Source: Azospirillum brasilense
GTDB lineage: Bacteria > Pseudomonadota > Alphaproteobacteria > Azospirillales > Azospirillaceae
Reading direction: 5' to 3'
Assembly: GCF_022023855.1 (NCBI RefSeq)
Contig: NZ_CP059453.1
Coordinates: 250,001-314,000, forward strand
DNA length: 64,000 nt
The notes under the pieces are model-generated. The model was not told the origin of the DNA, searched no databases, and saw only the letters and a list, made by a program, of their open reading frames with translations. Each line of letters starts with the position of its first letter. The first letter of the stretch is position 1. A program made the translations under genes and the position numbers. This document shows positions 63,201 to 64,000 of this stretch, in pieces.

Positions 63201-64000
63201 GGTCGTTGCCGCCGCCGCCGCTGATGGTGTCGCGACCTGCACCACCCTCCAGCGTCTCGGCTTCCGCCGTGCCGGCGAGCATCTGGTCGGGGATGCGCAC
63301 CAGCACACCCGAACCCGCTGTCTCCTCCTGCAGCGCTTGCCCGCCGGTTAGGTAAAGGTAGCGATCGGCCATACCGTCGCCGTTGCTGTCGATCTCCAGC
63401 ACGGTGGAAGCGGAATCCGCGCGAACACGCATCTGCGGCGGCCCGTAGGAAGCGGTTGTCCCATCCCACTTGTAGGAGCCGGTGAAGGGTCCCTCGCCGA
63501 TGAAGGCGGCGTTCAAGGCCGACAGGTCGATGCGGTCCCCTTGGCCGAAATCGGTGATCGTGTCTCCGTTGATCTCGGCCGCGCTGGCGAAGAGGAAAGT
63601 GTCGCTGCCGAGGCCGCCGGTCAGCGTGTCGCCGCCGGCCCCGCCATCCAGCGTGTCGTCGCCCGAACCGCCGATCAGGCTGTCGTTGCCTCCCAGACCG
63701 CGCAGCAGGTCGTTGCCGGCACCGCCGTCGATGGTATCTCGCCCGACACCGCCCTCCAGCGTCTCGGCCTCCGCCGTGCCGGTCAGCGTCTGGTCGGGGA
63801 TGCGCACCAGCACGCCCGAACCCGCCGTCTCTTCCTGCAGGGAAGGCGCGCCGGTCAGATAGATGTAGCGATCGGCCATGCCGTCGCCGTTGCTGTCAAT
63901 CTCCAGCGCGGTGGAACCGTAATAGTTCTGGTTGAGACGGATCTCCGCCGCCCCCCCACCGACGATGGAGACTCCATTGAAAGACTTCTCGCCAATGAAG
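51289..64000 (-). CDS. Giant modular RTX protein (NIDO, Calx-beta, VWD domains), N terminus beyond window
   Basis: At least 4,230 residues are visible; the frame is open at the right edge, so the start is missing. From N to C: 15 full RTX modules of about 169 residues and part of a 16th (about 55,850-64,000), each with GGxGNDxL nonapeptides, an ITDFxxGDRIDLSALNA strand, an FIGxxxFTG strand and an EF-hand-like DSNGDGxxDR loop; a NIDO-type domain (about 54,950-55,620); a Calx-beta repeat; a VWD-type domain (GANWGDPHLVTFDGFYYSFQ, about 53,950-54,540); three Calx-beta repeats (to about 52,620); an unassigned region; a C-terminal RTX block (51,500-52,080) and a short tail fitting a type I secretion signal. 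It is probably a Ca-binding surface or biofilm adhesin. No T1SS genes are in the window. The first visible modules are nearly identical in DNA, showing recent duplication. Confidence 0.93.
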   Translation of the reverse strand, partial: FIGEKSFNGVSIVGGGAAEIRLNQNYYGSTALEIDSNGDGMADRYIYLTGAPSLQEETAGSGVLVRIPDQTLTGTAEAETLEGGVGRDTIDGGAGNDLLRGLGGNDSLIGGSGDDTLDGGAGGDTLTGGLGSDTFLFASAAEINGDTITDFGQGDRIDLSALNAAFIGEGPFTGSYKWDGTTASYGPPQMRVRADSASTVLEIDSNGDGMADRYLYLTGGQALQEETAGSGVLVRIPDQMLAGTAEAETLEGGAGRDTISGGGGNDLLRGLGGNDNLSGGEGDDTLDGGAGGDTLTGGVGNDTFRFASLSDVNGDVIEDFALGDRLDLSALGATFIGDGAFTGSFMNTGPTQIRVRMYGGQTSLEIDSDGNGYADRYIYLNGAPALQQVAGSPGVFERIPDQTLTGTAEAETLEGAAGRDTINGGGGNDLLQGLSGNDSLTGGEGDDTLEGGAGADTLTGGLGNDVYRFALTDIDGDVITDFGLGDRLEITGLNATFIGESPFTGSYSSNGPAQIRVRADATATVLEIDSNGDGYSDRTITLSGGPALQPVAGSPGVFERIPDQTLTGTEEADTLTGGIGRDTINGGNGNDLLRGLGGNDSLSGGFGDDTLDGGPGGDSLTGGAGNDIFRFSNPTDAGGDIITDFANGDRIDLMGLDAVFIGEGNFTGTSMGNGPAQVRVRQDYGTTVLEIDSNGDGYSDRSISLTGQHALREVAGSPGVLERVPDQTLTGTADADILTGGAGMDTISGGAGNDLLQGLSGNDSLSGGDGDDTLEGGEGNDTLVGGAGADTFRFAAGPVSNGFTTYSYDVITDFTVGDRIDLTGLNATYIGGGSFTGSYSNKGPAQVRLRQDNSNSTLEIDANGDGSADRYIQLPNGAALEELANAPGILVRVPDRTQTGTAGDDVLDGAAGRDTLSGGTGNDTLRGFAGNDSLTGGAGDDLLEDGIGFDTLSGGTGNDTFRIAAAPAGTASSYSVYSSTYVSDFAQGDRIDLSALNAVFVGENGFPGNGTAAVRLRTDLSNGTLLEIDSNGDGVTDRQIQLAGAHALEELAGSPGILVRVPDQTKTGTVGDDELNGGAGLDTINGGAGNDLLRGMGGADSLNGGDGDDTLDGGTGRDMLTGGAGNDDFRFDGIGDVGSDVITDFGPGDRIDLSEMDVQFIGERVFTGSYPNYGPAQVRYRTDVGSTALEFDTNGDGVADHWIILTGAHALEELANTPGVLVRVADRSLVGTEGVDTLTGGPGFDSLWGGGGNDLLNGLGSGDVLDGGAGDDTLVGGDGADLLIGGEGNDTFRFTEASQLAGDRIADFSPGDRIDLSALNVTYIGEQPFTGTFQQKGAPQVRLTMSGDDTQLDFDLTGDGTVDGRIILSGSHALIVDPGTPGVLVRAPETVRTGTGGNDTLEGGAGSDTLSGGAGDDTLSGLGGADSLDGGTGNDLLLGGAGADLLRGGAGDDTLDGGAGSDQLFGGEGNDTFRFTSANDIYGDRIADFADGDRIDLSALNPVYIGSADFTLYPNGGGPVQVRSVISGGVTRIEVSSSGFGWLNTFFTIAGEHDLKVDPQAPGVLVRIPTQAVTGTDGNDSLTGGPSRDTLSGGAGNDTLEGLGSNDLLQGGTGDDALIGGDGADTLEGGTGDDVLTGGDGADILEGGTGNDRFVFGSASEMNYDRILDFGPGDRLDLSALNAHFLGEGAFTGSVSNPGRAELRVYYSADTTTVVLDSNGDGVADVGMWLNGVVPLVEMAGAPGVLITEYGKSLTGTPGNDSLTGASGPDTLIGDDGNDTLSGDYGNDLIIGGAGNDTLIGGDGIDTLEGGDGNDTLNGGPGGDLMTGGAGRDSFRFNRAGHIDGDRITDFGPNDRIDLRDVNVTFIGTAAFTGSVAQPGPAQVNAVIVGSGPLAETRLVFDMNGDGIGERMIILSGTHTLIATPNDPAILVRVDDLVLTGTDAGETMEGGAERDSLSGGGGNDSLTGGVGNDTLSGDAGDDTLVGGAGTDRLTGGAGNDTFVFAADDIAGDRITDFADGDRIDLSALNAAFIGTSAFSGTGSAQIRVSAVGEPGFRNTLLEIDLNGDGVTDRSIEITGEHILQVDPQAPGVLFRATGQRIGGTDGPDSLTGGAGDDTLTGGAGNDSLTGGADRDLLFSGDGDDTLLGGDGADTLLGGDGNDTFRVLTVGDAAGDRITDFADGDRLDLSALNATFIGGGAFTGSSINLGPAQVRFAVTGPEGQQRTRVEIDGNGDGIADSVIALDGGHALREDGAGILVRVSNKILAGTGAAETLTGGEGADSLSGLGGNDRLEGLGGDDRLDGGDGNDTLDGGEGGDALSGGAGNDSLTGGTGNDTLAGGDGDDILVGSEGRDELSGGAGNDTFVFARATDIDGDLITDFATGDRIDISGLSASFLGTTPLSQRFGSGVAVNYVNSGTGAFATTDLQFDIDGDGVADRVIHLAGTHALAADPSNSGVLVRVTAISATGGDGADTLTGGAASDTLTGGAGDDRLDGLGGADFLYGGAGDDTLAGGAGEDVLSGGEGNDTFRYASVAEANGDRITDFAAGDRIDLSGIPFTFVGSGPFTGTVAQPGGAQVGFRFVTSGGATTQLLFDANGDGVADATLTLAGFHELQEAEGSAGVLVRATGLDLAGTADADTLTGGDTPDRLMGQAGDDRLSGNGGNDSLSGGLGNDSLDGGLGNDLLSGDAGDDTLNGGAGDDTLNGGDGNDLFQASGGTDDINGGAGLDAVVFTDAKANYDIVNNGGTITVTHARGTRTDGVARITAMEELRFTDQTVDLTPASAIGARLISGLGGTAGFGENELDRSNDGSSAFIDIRSVFADGINVFGKVYTGFYINTNGSISFDAPLAAGPLAGALSATSPAMIAPFLSDVDTRGGTGAATPGGTSQGTNRVYYDLDPVTGTIVITWDDVAANGGTDEGRNAFQLVLTNAAGATGRQTGDFDAEFRYESVNWAQTGGNAVARAGYTAGNGDTAGLFILPQSGSEAGMLALDTTAGNTGVNGLWRFEMTGGTASNVLPAVVAIEPGQLSKAEGNSGTTRFTFTVTRSGDTTGAVSVGYTVAGTGSNPVGAGDLAGGFLPYDGTVTFAAGETSKTISVDVLGDTVAEANETFAVTLATPADGSNIKLGNRQSTGTILNDDNQAPPLPPGFRPGANWGDPHLVTFDGFYYSFQAVGEFTYVNAKSGDERIVQLRTAALGDAVSINTAVATKIGSVRVSINAKDSAHPLRIDGQATDIPDATGSLAVGDGHIFRSGNVYTIVYSNQEQLIVTVEADRVDLQLYLSPSRAAGSIEGLMGNLDGDASNDLALADGTVLSQPIDYSVLYGSYADGWRVTQQTSLFDYGQGETTATYTDRSFPRQVLSVDALPEALRQRAEALLDAAGITDPALRQAALLDVALTGDASFLKGATQTNAPTQQSATSNAPAAAPVITIAARTATVTERNSGSTNVVFDVYRTGDSSADLVLDFAVTGFGASVADAADFGGRLPGGTVTLAAGQTSATITVAVAGDAVAEADETFAVTLSQQSGAPTQAVIAAPRATVTIENDDGALTPRLDIAAASAIVQEGANAKATFTITRSDNALDPVSVTYTVAGSGPSPASAADFLGNAFPTGVISLAAGETTKTVEIAIATDTLSEADETFTVTLSNPNGATIGTAVATGVIKNGAPPPDLSIAAETGSAAEGNDGTAALTFLVTRTGDTSGSTTVSYAVAGSGASAANAADFAGNALPQGTVTFAAGQQTARITINVQGDQTVESDETFTVTLSNASGGTIGTATATGTIRNDDVGVISLNSGTKPVGDETVNGVVVQTRSASAPAGIDVPFVQTGLAQPVPAGSRDGVTVSLMQSWLSGMLLQANVSAGGSLTAYGPQSTVQSGQMTGVFAGMLAALLPDSLTTAIRNEVAAFAGGGGAMTLRTLTPTGSGPVTITGSADFEAPREALIINMGSNAGGSVVLNRVDFAVLVGQGTFTGGEGSSLTIGDDSAQVINLGPGDDTTRGGGGNDVVASTTGRDLLAGDAGNDTLHGGDDDDTVMGGDDDDVIGGGNGNDLLSGDAGNDWLMGEDGNDTAIGGEGNDVLFGMNGNDLLTGDAGNDTIVGGDGKDSILGGAGADLIGGGAGDDLIDGGDGNDALVGEDGNDTLFGGAGDDVLWGFGGDDWLIGGAGKDIFAFTLGGGNDYVFEFNPDEDILGFAIAGISIADIKASAQTVGKNTVFTLSDKSTITVVGLTGVTDSWFS

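Noticed and set aside
51241..63351. A 4,036-codon open frame on the + strand opposite the RTX gene
   Set aside because: It is the reverse-frame shadow of a GC-rich, highly repetitive gene; its translation is low-complexity Val/Ala/Gly/Arg/His without domains, whereas the - strand has clear RTX, VWD and Calx-beta signatures.

Overview
This 64 kb window is GC-rich, densely coded chromosomal DNA with the gene content of a free-living alphaproteobacterium of the Rhodospirillales. The style of the proteins (URC1/URC4 genes, a Frc/Oxc/formate dehydrogenase set, an alphaproteobacterial flagellar locus with a MotE-type gene, and a giant RTX protein) is most like Azospirillum. That assignment rests on recognition of protein families and was not tested by a search. 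No tRNA, rRNA, CRISPR array, transposase or integrase was seen.

Layout. 0-5 kb: small hypothetical genes, a two-CBM GH5 glycoside hydrolase (1745-3796) and two small exported proteins. 5.2-14.6 kb: a pyrimidine block on the + strand: URC1 (GTP cyclohydrolase II-like), URC4 (DUF1688), uracil phosphoribosyltransferase, a BMP-type nucleoside ABC transporter (binding protein, two-domain ATPase, two permeases) and a CodA-like deaminase. A chemoreceptor faces it. 17-28.4 kb: an oxalate-to-CO2 module in two transcription units: PAS protein-frc (+), and gntR-oxc-fdh(EF fusion)-fdhA(-iclR) (-). A SoxR locus lies between them. The two outer promoters of the oxalate module share the same two-operator architecture. 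28.7-40.4 kb: assorted genes: lipid kinase, HAD phosphatase, AI-2E/PerM exporter family, DUF2076 protein, leucine dehydrogenase family, MarC family, an apparently nucleophile-less alpha/beta hydrolase, a methyltransferase, a lipoprotein, a coiled-coil protein, an orphan OmpR-type regulator lacking its phospho-acceptor, and an ECF41 sigma factor with its probable target gene.

40.4-51.2 kb: a flagellar locus with two divergent operons. The leftward one is fliF-fliH-fliN-fliP-(107 aa unknown)-fliG-(213 aa, possibly FliK-C-like). The rightward one is fliL-fliM-DUF6468-motE-like-fliK-flgD. 51.3-64 kb: a single leftward gene that runs off the right edge. It encodes at least 4,230 residues of a secreted RTX protein made of about 169-residue repeat modules, followed by NIDO, Calx-beta and VWD domains and a C-terminal RTX block.

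Main points for a second look: the shared IclR-type plus GntR-type operator pair at both oxalate promoters; the assembled URC uracil-catabolic operon with its own uptake system and a CodA homologue altered at a specificity residue; a SoxR box in a 19-bp-spacer promoter driving a tiny winged-helix protein; an ECF41-type promoter; and the modular giant RTX protein.
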